A DNA stretch of 64,000 bases, taken from positions 1 to 64,000 of the IMG/VR virus record IMGVR_UViG_3300027754_000075; one strand, 5' to 3'. The stretch is from a virus. Under the pieces are notes generated by a model. The model was given only the letters and a program-made list of their open reading frames with translations. It had not been told where the DNA came from and did not search any database. Shown here piece by piece: positions 30,501 through 38,986 of this stretch. Made by a program: the position numbers and the translations under genes. Position 1 is the stretch's first letter. The number at the start of each line of letters is the position of its first letter.

Positions 30501-33439
30501 CAGGATTGCGATTCTCTCAACCTATTCAAAATTTATACCCACAACTGAATCGTGATAATCCAGTTTCAGATCCAAAGGCAGCAACATCATTTGCTCTCTC
30601 AAGTCCAATCGGTCAGGTTGTTGTTGATGACCCACAAAGTAGCATTACAAAAGAGAGTTTAAGTAAGGGTCTGGTTGATTTTGGTGTAGGAATTGGTCTT
30701 ACTGATATTGTATCTTCTAGCACTGGAATTGCACATACTTTTCATACTACAATCGATCACGGATTTAATCCCATCACATCTGTTGGTATTACAAGCACTG
30801 GTATTGCTTATGGTGGTGGATCTGGTGGAGTTGAAAATCTTTATAATGCAAGATTGGTCGGATTTGCAGGATCAACAACGGGAGCAAATGCAACTGCAAG
30901 AATCACTGTAAATGCATCTGGATCAATTACTGCAGTCAAGATTATTGATGGTGGTTCTGCATATGGAATCGGAAATACTCTTGCGGTGGTTGGAGTCGCA
31001 ACAACATCTGGATTCGTTCGGGGATATGTAACTGTAACCGGAGTTCATAATCATATTGGAGAATGTCTCACGGTTGCCGGAGTTGTTCCTGCTGCTCTGG
31101 ATGGTTATAATGGTGTTTATAAAATCACTGGTATTGCAACCGGAAATATAAAACAACTTCAGGTCGAATCTGCATCAGCAGTTGGAAATGCATCTACGAC
31201 TGGAATTGGAGTTACTGTAACTGCATATTCCCGAGCAATTAATGCAGGGAAATCAATTGATATTACTACACTTACTTATAATAATGTAACTGGAATCTCA
31301 ACGATTACCACGATTCAGAATCACGGATTATCAGTCGGAAATAAAATTACCATCGGTGGAGCAAACTCTTCTCTCTTTAATTCAGATTTTCTGGTTAAAA
31401 AAGTCAATAGTCTGGTTCAATTCGAAACCTTTGTTGGAATCGGAACTACATCTCCGGCCACCACAGGAACAAAAACAATCTATATCAAGGCATTTGGATC
31501 ACAAGGAGGAACAGTTACTCCGGAAGATGAGAATATTGCCGGAAGATTAGAACCACAATATGCAGGGATTACAACAACTCTTTCTTCTGCAATCAACACT
31601 GCAACGGTTGATAACTTTAATATACAAAATATCACTAGTTTAGATTTGAATATTGGAGATTATTTACTGATTGATTCTGAAATAATGAGAATCAAAACAA
31701 CAGTCACAGGAAACCCTGTTTTTGTTTTTAGAGGAGTTTATGGAACGAATGCATCTACTCACGATAATGGTTCTGTTGTTCGTAGAATCAAACTTCGTCC
31801 GATTGAATTAAGAAGACACTCTATTATTCGTGCATCGGGACATACCTTTGAGTATGTTGGATTTGGTCCAGGAAATTATTCTACAGCATTCCCAGATCGT
31901 CAAGACAGAGTTCTATCAGATCAAGAAGAACTGCTCTCACAATCCACCAAAGTGAATGGTGGTCTGGTTGTATTTACAGGAATGAATGATCGTGGTGCAT
32001 TCTATGTGGGAAATAAGAAAGTAAACTCTGCAACAGGACAAGAACAGGTCTTTGATTCTCCAATTCCGACTGTGACCGGAGAAGATATTTTATCTGCAGT
32101 GAGTGTCGGATTTGATGCTCTCACTCCTCTTGAAATTTCTGTTTCTCGTTCTATTCGTGTTGAGGGTGGAACAGACGGAACACTCATCTCTGAATTTGAT
32201 GGTCCAGTAATCTTCAATCAAAAGATTACCTCAAATGCACCTGATGGAATTGAGGCAAATAGTATTTTCCTTCAGGGAGATGCAACAGTATCACGTAAGT
32301 ATACTGTTGGAGTCACACAACCAACAGTTTCAGGAAACCCTGGAGATATTGCTTATTATTCAGATCCAAATCGGGGTGGATATGTTGGTTGGGTTTATAC
32401 TTTAGAAAATGATTGGTATCGTTTTGGAAATATAAGCATTTCTGAAACCGAAAATCATATGATTTTTGATCGTGTCGGAATTGCAACTACTAGTGCAGGA
32501 ACTTCTAGACTTGTAATCGGTGCAGGTTCTTCACTCTTCTCTGTGAATGCAACTGGTGGTGTTGGAATTGGAACAACTGCAAATCAATATAAACTGAATG
32601 TAAATGGAAATACAAATATTGGTGGGACAATTACTGCATCTTATTTCTCTGGTGATGGTAGTTCTCTTATAAATCTAAATGCTGCTGCACTTGGATGGAC
32701 TCAAATATCTGGAGGCATCTATAATACTGCACTTAATAATGTTGGTATCGGTACTTCTGTTCCAAGGTTTAATTTAGAACTAGGTGCAGTCGGTTCTTCA
32801 TCAACATCACTTCACGTAAATGGTACTTCTACATTTATTGGATTAGTTACTACAGGTAATGTAGTTGTTGGTGGAATGTTAACCTCTACGTCATTCCGAT
32901 TGGATGGTTCATCAAGTAATATTCGTGCAGGTATTATTACTACAACAACATTAAATGTTGGTATTGGTGGAACCATACTAACAACAAGTGGTTCAAATGT
33001 TGGAATTGGAACCACAGTACCAAGAGCAAAACTTGATATTGAGGGTCACACAAGATTTAAGACCTATAGTGAAAATGTAGAATACTTATCGGTTGTTGCA
33101 AATCAGGTAACCATAGACCTTTCCAAGGCACAGTCATTTATTTGTACTGCAACAAGTAATATTAATCAGTTTAATCTACTCAACCCACCTTCTGCATCCA
33201 CTGAATTTGCGATTAAAATAGATCAGGATTCTACAGGAAGTCGCACTGTTGGTATTGATACCTTTAAGGATTCTGTTGGAACTGCAATTCCTGTTTATTG
33301 GCCTGGTGGTGGTGTTCTTCCGATTGTAACTCCAACAGCAAGTCGTTCTGATATTTACATCTTTAAAACTTTTGATGGTAGTAATATTACCAGTGTAGGA
33401 CTTTATGGAGTGGTTGTCGGTCAAAACTTTGCTAACTAA
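27575..33439 (+). CDS. Giant tail fibre/baseplate structural protein (1954 aa)
   Basis: The N-terminus (MGLSRLDNFLKSVRG, then TILYVDPSSLDSTDS) matches the large cyanophage proteins annotated as proximal tail fibre or structural protein. Residues 20-500 look like a pectate-lyase-type right-handed beta-helix (RPFKTIQRALVES, ILVYPGDHIIDNRPG, GGVIIPRGTSLVGLDL). The middle is beta-rich and repetitive. Residues 1420-1510 contain ASGHTFEYVGFGPG and GGLVVFTGMNDRGAF, shared with the 524-residue fibre. Then come fibre repeats of the VGIGTT type, and the last 120 residues form a separate compact beta domain. It probably forms a long trimeric fibre or the connection between baseplate and fibres. Confidence 0.75.
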   Translation: MGLSRLDNFLKSVRGTILYVDPSSLDSTDSIENQGNSLTRPFKTIQRALVESARFSYQIGLDNDRFDKTTILVYPGDHIIDNRPGWIPDGANNYRLRDGQTSNDFPPFDLTTTFDLSSPDNQLYKLNSIHGGVIIPRGTSLVGLDLRKTKIRPKYVPNPTNDNIERSCIFRVTGTCYFWQFSLFDADPNGQCYTDYTDNLFVPNFSHHKLSCFEYADGVNDVSISDAFQTYSTDRTDLEMYYEKVGLAYGQASGRQIQPDYPSSGLDIQPKIGEYRIVGPTGGNIGITSIRAGNGITPTTTITATLDSLTGLDVDTAFRINSVSDNDYNGEFVVTSVPATNQITYQVQNAPVNALPSVTGASLFLKTDTVASASPYIFNVSLRSVYGMCGVLSDGDKATGFKSMVLAQFTGISLQKDDRAFVLYNTTTGQYTDSTTPGNENLSINSRAVYKPAYESFHIRTINDAYIQNVSIFAIGFHSHFNAESGGDQSINNSNSNFGSKSLLATGFKRNAFPRDDVGYITHVIPPREIETLEGTIEFIGIDVAKTVGVASTSRLYLYNETNASTPPQNVLQGYRVGAKTDDTLNVLISSSGSSQEYSANIVMPDTQGSANETIAIKSFQVGQSATGVSSITSNVFTFTQPHTFIEGESVRIKSFTGNIPDGIISNVIYYAITSGTGITSTTQIKLAKTPNDAINDTPISVNNKGGILTIESRVVDKTPGSFGHPIQYDTSQNNWYINVSAASTQNSIYSTIVSLGTTALGASTPRSYLYRKVDPRSVLDTIYRLRYVIPASAGVTSARPPLDGFIIQESSTTIGSSNAEVAIPFSPTTVSISNENQLRNFRIISNASWDGTYAYFNTELPHELSIGSQVSVLNVVSSTNTAGTVNSGFNFNYNVVGISSLKQFIVGLTTNPGIFTNNVSSRTTSLPRFVRKQYKETLIVYRAQQIEPYIPGEQDGVYHLLVVNASNSPSIAPFTGLRFSQPIQNLYPQLNRDNPVSDPKAATSFALSSPIGQVVVDDPQSSITKESLSKGLVDFGVGIGLTDIVSSSTGIAHTFHTTIDHGFNPITSVGITSTGIAYGGGSGGVENLYNARLVGFAGSTTGANATARITVNASGSITAVKIIDGGSAYGIGNTLAVVGVATTSGFVRGYVTVTGVHNHIGECLTVAGVVPAALDGYNGVYKITGIATGNIKQLQVESASAVGNASTTGIGVTVTAYSRAINAGKSIDITTLTYNNVTGISTITTIQNHGLSVGNKITIGGANSSLFNSDFLVKKVNSLVQFETFVGIGTTSPATTGTKTIYIKAFGSQGGTVTPEDENIAGRLEPQYAGITTTLSSAINTATVDNFNIQNITSLDLNIGDYLLIDSEIMRIKTTVTGNPVFVFRGVYGTNASTHDNGSVVRRIKLRPIELRRHSIIRASGHTFEYVGFGPGNYSTAFPDRQDRVLSDQEELLSQSTKVNGGLVVFTGMNDRGAFYVGNKKVNSATGQEQVFDSPIPTVTGEDILSAVSVGFDALTPLEISVSRSIRVEGGTDGTLISEFDGPVIFNQKITSNAPDGIEANSIFLQGDATVSRKYTVGVTQPTVSGNPGDIAYYSDPNRGGYVGWVYTLENDWYRFGNISISETENHMIFDRVGIATTSAGTSRLVIGAGSSLFSVNATGGVGIGTTANQYKLNVNGNTNIGGTITASYFSGDGSSLINLNAAALGWTQISGGIYNTALNNVGIGTSVPRFNLELGAVGSSSTSLHVNGTSTFIGLVTTGNVVVGGMLTSTSFRLDGSSSNIRAGIITTTTLNVGIGGTILTTSGSNVGIGTTVPRAKLDIEGHTRFKTYSENVEYLSVVANQVTIDLSKAQSFICTATSNINQFNLLNPPSASTEFAIKIDQDSTGSRTVGIDTFKDSVGTAIPVYWPGGGVLPIVTPTASRSDIYIFKTFDGSNITSVGLYGVVVGQNFAN

Positions 33440-33450
33440 AACAAAGTAAA

Positions 33451-35121
33451 ATGAAACAAACAACTTTAGATCTAAATGGACCTATTTTAGGATTTTCTAC
33501 AAATCCTCAAGATGTTACGGTCAATAATGCAGGTATAGCAACATTTATTGGAATTGCAACTGCGTATTTTATAAGTCAAAATCCAACAAATATATTTTCA
33601 TCAAACACTGGAATTGTGACTCATCGTTGGTATGCTGCTGGAATTGGTGCTCTGTCTGATGGAGCCAATACAACTCTAGGGGCAACTCTCTCTGGTACTG
33701 CAACAACAACATTAACTGTGAGTAGTGCAACAAGTCCGACAACAAGTGGCATACAACTTTTTGTAAGTGCAGATTATGTACCATCTGCATATCAATCATC
33801 ATCTCCAATTACTGCAGGGACTGCTCGTTCTACAGGAAATGCAATCAATGAAATATTGTTCTCAAATACTGCAACACTAACAGTAAACCCCTTTGTATCA
33901 ATTTCAGCACAACCATCAAGTTCTACAGTTGCTCAAGGACAAACAACAACATTTTCGGTAACAGCAGCATCAAGTAATAATACTGATATTGCATATCAGT
34001 GGTATATTGGTGGTTCTCCAGTATCAGACGGAACCTCTGGTGGAAGTACAATTAGTGGAGCAAATACAAACATTCTTACTGTTACTACTAGTTCCGGAAC
34101 TCCTGCAGGAAATTCTAATGTTTTCGTTTCTGTTTCTCATCCAACTGCAGCAAATTCTCCTGTGGTTTCAAATACCGTGACTTTATCTGTTGTTGCCGCA
34201 AGACAAATTATTAATGTAGAAACTTTTAATCAAGGTAGTGGAGATGCATCTTTATCAAGTTACAATATCTTTAATGGAGAATTGACTATTGAACCATCAC
34301 CTGGAGCACCACAAGGAACCGCATTTTGTTTTTATGCCCCAGAAAGAGACGTTGAGGTGTTTATAGATTTATATGCTTCTACTGGTTCTAATAATGGTGG
34401 TTACGTTGCTGGACAAGGAGGAGTATCAACAATTAAAATGACATTACAACAAAATGTTGAATATGTGATTTCCCCTTTACCTCAAGTATCTGGTGGTGCT
34501 GGTGTTTTTCTCTGGAGAAAAGCATCTCTCATTGCCTGCTGTGGTGGTGGAGGAAATGCTGGTAATGGTGGAAATGGTGGTGATGGTGGTGGAGTAAATG
34601 TTTCTGGACAAAATGGATCTGGTAGAGGTGCTGGTGCCGGAGCAATTAGAATTTCAGCAGGAAGTCTACCTACAACTAGTGGTATTTTTGGATCTCTTGT
34701 AGGTGGGACCATTCCCCTTGCTTCTGGAGATAGCAATGCAAGTGGTACTTCTGGAGGAAGAGCTCTTGGGTGTACAAAGGGTGGTACTTCAGGATCCAAT
34801 AGTTATTGGATGAATAGTGGATATTCTCCATGTCAAGATGTGGGAAGAACTAAATTAATCAATGCAAATGGTCAAGTAGTCCCTTCTAGCACTGACACAA
34901 TTCAAAGGGGACATAAAGTTGGTTATGCTATTCGTCAAACTGCTGGAAGAGGATTAAATGGTGGTGGTAATGGAGCAAATGGTGCTACTGGTGGTGATGG
35001 TGGTGATGGTGGGGGGGGAGGAGGTGGTGGAAGTGGTTATACCGATGGTTCGATCACAGTGGTTGCCACACGTCAAGGTGGCCATTCAGGGCAACCAAGG
35101 GTTGTAATTAGAAAAGTATAA
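33451..35121 (+). CDS. Ig-like and Gly-rich tail adhesin
   Basis: A 556-residue protein. Residues 1-145 are Ser/Thr-rich beta repeats. Residues 150-250 form an Ig-like domain (VSISAQPSSSTVAQGQTTTF, AYQWYIGGSPVSD). From about 340 onward it is Gly-rich (GGGGNAGNGGNGGDGGG, DGGGGGGGGSGY). Gly-rich tips of this kind resemble the polyglycine-II sandwich adhesins of T2/S16 gp38. The paired cysteines at LIACCGGGG are unusual. It is probably a host-receptor adhesin. A TATAAATA late promoter overlaps its end and serves the next gene. Confidence 0.65.
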   Translation: MKQTTLDLNGPILGFSTNPQDVTVNNAGIATFIGIATAYFISQNPTNIFSSNTGIVTHRWYAAGIGALSDGANTTLGATLSGTATTTLTVSSATSPTTSGIQLFVSADYVPSAYQSSSPITAGTARSTGNAINEILFSNTATLTVNPFVSISAQPSSSTVAQGQTTTFSVTAASSNNTDIAYQWYIGGSPVSDGTSGGSTISGANTNILTVTTSSGTPAGNSNVFVSVSHPTAANSPVVSNTVTLSVVAARQIINVETFNQGSGDASLSSYNIFNGELTIEPSPGAPQGTAFCFYAPERDVEVFIDLYASTGSNNGGYVAGQGGVSTIKMTLQQNVEYVISPLPQVSGGAGVFLWRKASLIACCGGGGNAGNGGNGGDGGGVNVSGQNGSGRGAGAGAIRISAGSLPTTSGIFGSLVGGTIPLASGDSNASGTSGGRALGCTKGGTSGSNSYWMNSGYSPCQDVGRTKLINANGQVVPSSTDTIQRGHKVGYAIRQTAGRGLNGGGNGANGATGGDGGDGGGGGGGGSGYTDGSITVVATRQGGHSGQPRVVIRKV

Positions 35122-35124
35122 ATA
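35117..35124 (+). promoter_or_regulatory. Perfect late promoter box
   Basis: TATAAATA overlapping the preceding stop, 39 bases before the S74 fibre gene at 35156. Confidence 0.72.
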
Positions 35125-35155
35125 ATAATAACTAACAGGTTGGCGTTCTCCACCT

Positions 35156-37045
35156 ATGGCTGCAGTAAATAAGAATTTCGTCATAAAAAATGGGTTAGAA
35201 GTAGATACTAACCTGATTGTTGCAGATTCTCAAACTAATAAAGTAGGTATTGGTACCACAGTTCCACAATACATTCTACACGTTAATGGTGGTATTGGTG
35301 TAACTAATGCTTATGTAAGTGGTATTGCAACGATTACAACTGGGATTGTTACCAATCTTACCAGTACAAATCTTAATGTAACTGGTGTTGGTACAATTGT
35401 AACCGGTAATATTACCAATCTAACAAATACCAATCTCAATGTAACTGGTATTGCAACGATTGCAACACTGAATGCAACTGGAATCGGTGTTACTAACTTT
35501 ACAGTTTATAATAATCTTTCTATTGGTGGAATCTCTACATTCACCAATGGGCCAGTACTGATTGGTTCTGGTACTTCTACAGGAACAGCATCACAGAGAC
35601 TTCAGGTAACTGGTGGGACTTATGTTTCTGGTAATCTTGGTATTGGGTCCACAAATCCAACATCTGCTCTCTTTGTTGTTGGTGATGCAAGAGTCACTGG
35701 TGTTATTACCGCAACTACATTTAGTGGAAATGTAAATGCTGGTGTGGGAACCATTACCACATTGGGTTCTACAAGTGGAACCATAACAAACCTGACTGGC
35801 ACTGCAGGAACGATTACTACCCTGAATAGTACATCAGGAACCATAACAAACCTGACTGGTACTGCAGGAACCATTACGACTTTTAATAGTACTTCTGGAA
35901 CCATAACAAACCTGACTGGTACTGCAGGAACCATTACGACTTTTAATAGTACTAATTTAAGGAGCACCAATCTCAATGTTACTGGTATCAGTACATTAGG
36001 AACAGTAAAAATATCATCAGGTATTATTACTGCAACATCAGGAGTTGTGACTTACTTTGGTGATGGTAACTTTCTAAACCTAACCTCTAATCCAAGTAGA
36101 GGTATTGGTATTGGTACTATTGGTGGTGTTGTTGGGTATGCAGTCACCTTTATTAACTTTAAAGGTGCAGGAGTTTCTACAACACAATATAACTCAAACA
36201 CTGGTATTGCAACCATCTTCTTTGAGGGTGGAGGAGGTGGAGGTGGTTCAATCAGTATTAGTACCACAGCACCAATATCTCCTGGTTCTGGTGACTTATG
36301 GTACAGTCCAGATTATGGAAGAACTTTTATCTATTATGATGAGAGTGTTGTTGGATATGGTACTGATGCATTCTGGGTAGATGCTGCACCCTTTAATGTT
36401 GGTGTGATTACATCTACAGCATTTGCTCCTGCTTCGGCATCTGCTCCAAGTATTCATTTTGCTGGTGATGTTCAGACTGGATTTTTCTCTCCGAGTTCTG
36501 GAAATATTACTGCGGTTTCGGTTGGTTCATCAATACTGAATGTAAATCCTTCTGGTATTATTGTAACCGGTGTGGTGACTGCAACCTCTTTTGTTGGTAA
36601 TGGTAGTGGACTGACTGGTGCTGGTTCTACAGTATTCATTGATACTACAACAAATCAAGAGTTCTTCCCCCTCTTTACTGCAACTACATCAGGAACTATT
36701 ACTGCATCAGGTATTTCTACCTCTAAACTGAAATATAATCCTTCTACAGGAACTATGACTGCAGTTGATTTTAATTCCACTAGTGATATAAATCTCAAAG
36801 AGAATATTCATACAATAGGAAATGCATTAGAAATCACAGAACAACTTCGTGGTGTTTCATTTGACTGGAAAGAAACTGGTAGAAGTTCTTATGGTGTGAT
36901 TGCACAAGAACTGGAAGAAGTACTCCCAGAACTCGTAAAACAAGGTGAAGTTAAATCAGTCAACTATAATGGTATTATTGGAGTATTGATAGAAGCAATC
37001 AAAGAACTCAAGAAAGAAGTAAAAGAGCTTAAAATTGATAAATAA
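35156..37045 (+). CDS. Tail fibre with C-terminal S74 intramolecular chaperone
   Basis: A 629-residue fibre. VGIGTTVP-type shaft repeats dominate residues 20-330, including three perfect-period 20-residue repeats near 208-267. A GDLWYSPDYGRTF-FWVDAAPF module follows near residue 380. The end is a peptidase S74/chaperone domain: SDINLKEN places the Ser543-Lys548 dyad, then FDWKETG, GVIAQELEEVLPELV, NYNGIIGVL and a coiled coil. By the known mechanism of this family the C-terminal 87 residues trimerise the fibre and then cleave themselves off. This is the clearest long-fibre protein of the locus. Confidence 0.82.
   Translation: MAAVNKNFVIKNGLEVDTNLIVADSQTNKVGIGTTVPQYILHVNGGIGVTNAYVSGIATITTGIVTNLTSTNLNVTGVGTIVTGNITNLTNTNLNVTGIATIATLNATGIGVTNFTVYNNLSIGGISTFTNGPVLIGSGTSTGTASQRLQVTGGTYVSGNLGIGSTNPTSALFVVGDARVTGVITATTFSGNVNAGVGTITTLGSTSGTITNLTGTAGTITTLNSTSGTITNLTGTAGTITTFNSTSGTITNLTGTAGTITTFNSTNLRSTNLNVTGISTLGTVKISSGIITATSGVVTYFGDGNFLNLTSNPSRGIGIGTIGGVVGYAVTFINFKGAGVSTTQYNSNTGIATIFFEGGGGGGGSISISTTAPISPGSGDLWYSPDYGRTFIYYDESVVGYGTDAFWVDAAPFNVGVITSTAFAPASASAPSIHFAGDVQTGFFSPSSGNITAVSVGSSILNVNPSGIIVTGVVTATSFVGNGSGLTGAGSTVFIDTTTNQEFFPLFTATTSGTITASGISTSKLKYNPSTGTMTAVDFNSTSDINLKENIHTIGNALEITEQLRGVSFDWKETGRSSYGVIAQELEEVLPELVKQGEVKSVNYNGIIGVLIEAIKELKKEVKELKIDK
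35777..35956 (+). repeat. Three 60-bp tandem repeats in a fibre gene
   Basis: Units at 35777-35836, 35837-35896 and 35897-35956 each encode GTITNLTGTAGTITT(L/F)NST plus one residue. They are almost identical in DNA. The same unit recurs in the 1265-residue fibre near 52830. Confidence 0.9.
37037..37044 (+). promoter_or_regulatory. Late promoter box
   Basis: GATAAATA overlapping the S74 fibre stop. It is 34 bases before the collapsed shaft remnant at 37071 and 99 bases before the adhesin at 37136. Confidence 0.55.
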
Positions 37046-37070
37046 AACAAAGAAAACCAAGCAATTAACG

Positions 37071-37133
37071 ATGATGTTAAGTACAACTACAAACTATGAA
37101 GTCTTTGGTATTGTAAGTGGAGGTTTCTTCTAA
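37071..37133 (+). pseudogene. Collapsed shaft gene remnant (20 codons)
   Basis: The tiny frame starts ATGATGTTAAG and then reads the last 17 residues of the full shaft gene at 38131 (STTTNYEVFGIVSGGFF), with identical DNA. Its leader (late promoter, then AATTAACGATG) resembles the leader of the intact gene. It therefore looks like a shaft gene that lost all of its interior, leaving start and end joined. It precedes an intact adhesin with the same two-base spacing as the full cassette. Confidence 0.7.
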
Positions 37134-37194
37134 TTATGGCACCTTTATTATCACGACTTGGTTTAGGAAGAAGTGGTTTTGGATTTGGTAAGAA
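37079..37194 (+). repeat. 116-bp direct repeat, copy 1
   Basis: Identical to 38871-38986. It covers the end of the shaft remnant, the spacer and the first 19-20 codons of the adhesin. Confidence 0.95.
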
Positions 37195-38086
37195 CTCTGG
37201 TAGTGTCCCTTTTTCTGCTACTGGTGGCACAAAAACAACTTCTGGTTTGTATACAATTCATACTTTTACAACACCAGGTTCAGAAACTTTTACCGCATCC
37301 GGAAGACAAACTAATGTTGAAATTATTGCGGTAGGTGGTGGTGGTGGTGGTGGAGGAGGAGATTGTGGTCCACCAGATTTCCCATCAGCTGATGGAATAT
37401 CAGGATCTTCTGGAGGAATATCAAAAGGAACTTTTACTTTCTCTCCTGGAAATTATACAGTATATGTTGGTGGTAGGGGAGATGCTGGGGGAGGACACAA
37501 CACCGGAACAAATAATAGTGGATCTGGGTTTAGAAATAACGGCGGAGGAGATCCTGGTGGTCAAGGTGGTGATGGGAGTTCTGGAAATGGCGGCGGCGGA
37601 GGTGGTTTTTCTGGAGTATCGCAACCTCCTGGTCCAGGGGCTATTTTTTATATTGTAGCTGGTGGCGGCGGTGGTGGTGGAGGTGGAGGTGCTCCTGGTG
37701 GATCTCCAGGAGGTGGTAGTTCGAGAGGTGGTTCTGGTTCCTATGTACCTGGTTCAACATCTGGACAAAATGGTCCAGGAAGAACTGGAGATAATGGTGG
37801 ATTTGGCGGTGGTGGAGGAGGATATACTGGACCGGGTGTTATAACCACAATTCCTGCTGGAGGTGGAACTAGAAATAATGGTGGATCAAATTTTACTAAC
37901 CCTATAGGAACAATCTTAAGTACACATGGAGGTGGAGGTGGAACATCGAGACCAGCAGATGCTCCTCCTGCAACTTATCCAACAATACCTAGTCCTGCTG
38001 GATCTGGTGGTGGTGGTGCCAGTTGTGGAGGAGGAAGTGCTGGTATGGGGCAAGATGGAGTTATTGTAATACGATATTTAACTTAA
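37136..38086 (+). CDS. Gly-rich tail fibre tip adhesin
   Basis: A 316-residue protein. Residues 1-19 are MAPLLSRLGLGRSGFGFGK, identical to the adhesin at 38928. After a short Thr-rich beta segment it becomes a Gly-rich domain (NVEIIAVGGGGGG at about 62, many GGGGG blocks) ending in the typical QDGVIVIRYLT strand of Gly_rich_2-type domains. Such tips probably form a polyglycine-II sandwich whose loops contact the receptor. Only a collapsed shaft remnant precedes it, so it may rely on another shaft for mounting. Confidence 0.75.
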   Translation: MAPLLSRLGLGRSGFGFGKNSGSVPFSATGGTKTTSGLYTIHTFTTPGSETFTASGRQTNVEIIAVGGGGGGGGGDCGPPDFPSADGISGSSGGISKGTFTFSPGNYTVYVGGRGDAGGGHNTGTNNSGSGFRNNGGGDPGGQGGDGSSGNGGGGGGFSGVSQPPGPGAIFYIVAGGGGGGGGGGAPGGSPGGGSSRGGSGSYVPGSTSGQNGPGRTGDNGGFGGGGGGYTGPGVITTIPAGGGTRNNGGSNFTNPIGTILSTHGGGGGTSRPADAPPATYPTIPSPAGSGGGGASCGGGSAGMGQDGVIVIRYLT

Positions 38087-38092
38087 AAAAAT

Positions 38093-38100
38093 GATAAATA
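38093..38100 (+). promoter_or_regulatory. Late promoter box
   Basis: GATAAATA, 38 bases before the shaft gene at 38131. Confidence 0.6.
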
Positions 38101-38130
38101 ATATTATACTAAGCCGAGTAATCAACGACG

Positions 38131-38925
38131 ATGGCAATTAAAATTTCAGGAACTACTGTTATCGATGACAGTAGGAATATACAAAATATAGGCATAGCCA
38201 CCGCTACTACATTCGTTGGAGCACTTACTGGAAATGCGACTGGATTATCTGGCACTCCTAATATTACTGTTGGTAATATTGTAGGTGTAGCACTTACATT
38301 ATCTGGTAATCTTACGGTTAATGGTACTCAAACCATTATCAATACTACTAACTTAGAAATCACAGATCCATTAGTCGGTATTGGTTCTGGTAATACCACA
38401 GACGCTCAAGCAGATGGTGATGGTATCCAGATTTATGGTGCAACTAACAAGACATTAACATTTAATAATACCAAAAAAGCATTTGAGACTAATGTTGCTT
38501 GGGCACCAAACGAAACAAGGATTATTACAGGTGCAGAAAAAATCCATAGACAATCTGGCAATACCGTAACACTTACCTATAACTCTTCATCAAGTTCTAA
38601 TGTTGGATATACTACTAATCCAAGTGGTGATGTAACAGTAAATGTTGTAGGTATTCCAACATCAAGTGATTTTGACGATCATTCTATAAGTTTTACAGTT
38701 ATCACAAGATCCACAGGAACTGCAAGAACTTGTACGGCAGTAACACTAAATGGTGTAACTGAAAATATTCGTTGGGCTGGTGGTTCTTTGAGTGGAGCAC
38801 TTTCAGGTGTAACGACTGCAACAGGACACGCAATCTTTAGTTTTACTGGTATCAATACTGTTGGTTCTGCAAGTACAACTACAAACTATGAAGTCTTTGG
38901 TATTGTAAGTGGAGGTTTCTTCTAA
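38131..38925 (+). CDS. Short tail fibre shaft protein with connector domain
   Basis: A 264-residue protein. A short N-terminal fibre part (GIATATTFVGALTGNATGL) is followed by the module NLTVNGTQTIINTTNLEITD. The last 130 residues form a conserved connector (EKIHRQSGNTVTLTYN, TNPSGDVTVNVVGIPTSSDF, GTARTCTAVTLNGVT, TGINTVGSASTT). Three other fibre genes carry this connector or a similar ending, each directly before a different adhesin. It probably trimerises and holds the tip protein encoded two bases downstream. Confidence 0.75.
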   Translation: MAIKISGTTVIDDSRNIQNIGIATATTFVGALTGNATGLSGTPNITVGNIVGVALTLSGNLTVNGTQTIINTTNLEITDPLVGIGSGNTTDAQADGDGIQIYGATNKTLTFNNTKKAFETNVAWAPNETRIITGAEKIHRQSGNTVTLTYNSSSSSNVGYTTNPSGDVTVNVVGIPTSSDFDDHSISFTVITRSTGTARTCTAVTLNGVTENIRWAGGSLSGALSGVTTATGHAIFSFTGINTVGSASTTTNYEVFGIVSGGFF

Positions 38926-38986
38926 TTATGGCACCTTTATTATCACGACTTGGTTTAGGAAGAAGTGGTTTTGGATTTGGTAAGAA
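38871..38986 (+). repeat. 116-bp direct repeat, copy 2
   Basis: Identical to 37079-37194. It marks the duplication boundary of the shaft-adhesin cassette. Confidence 0.95.
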
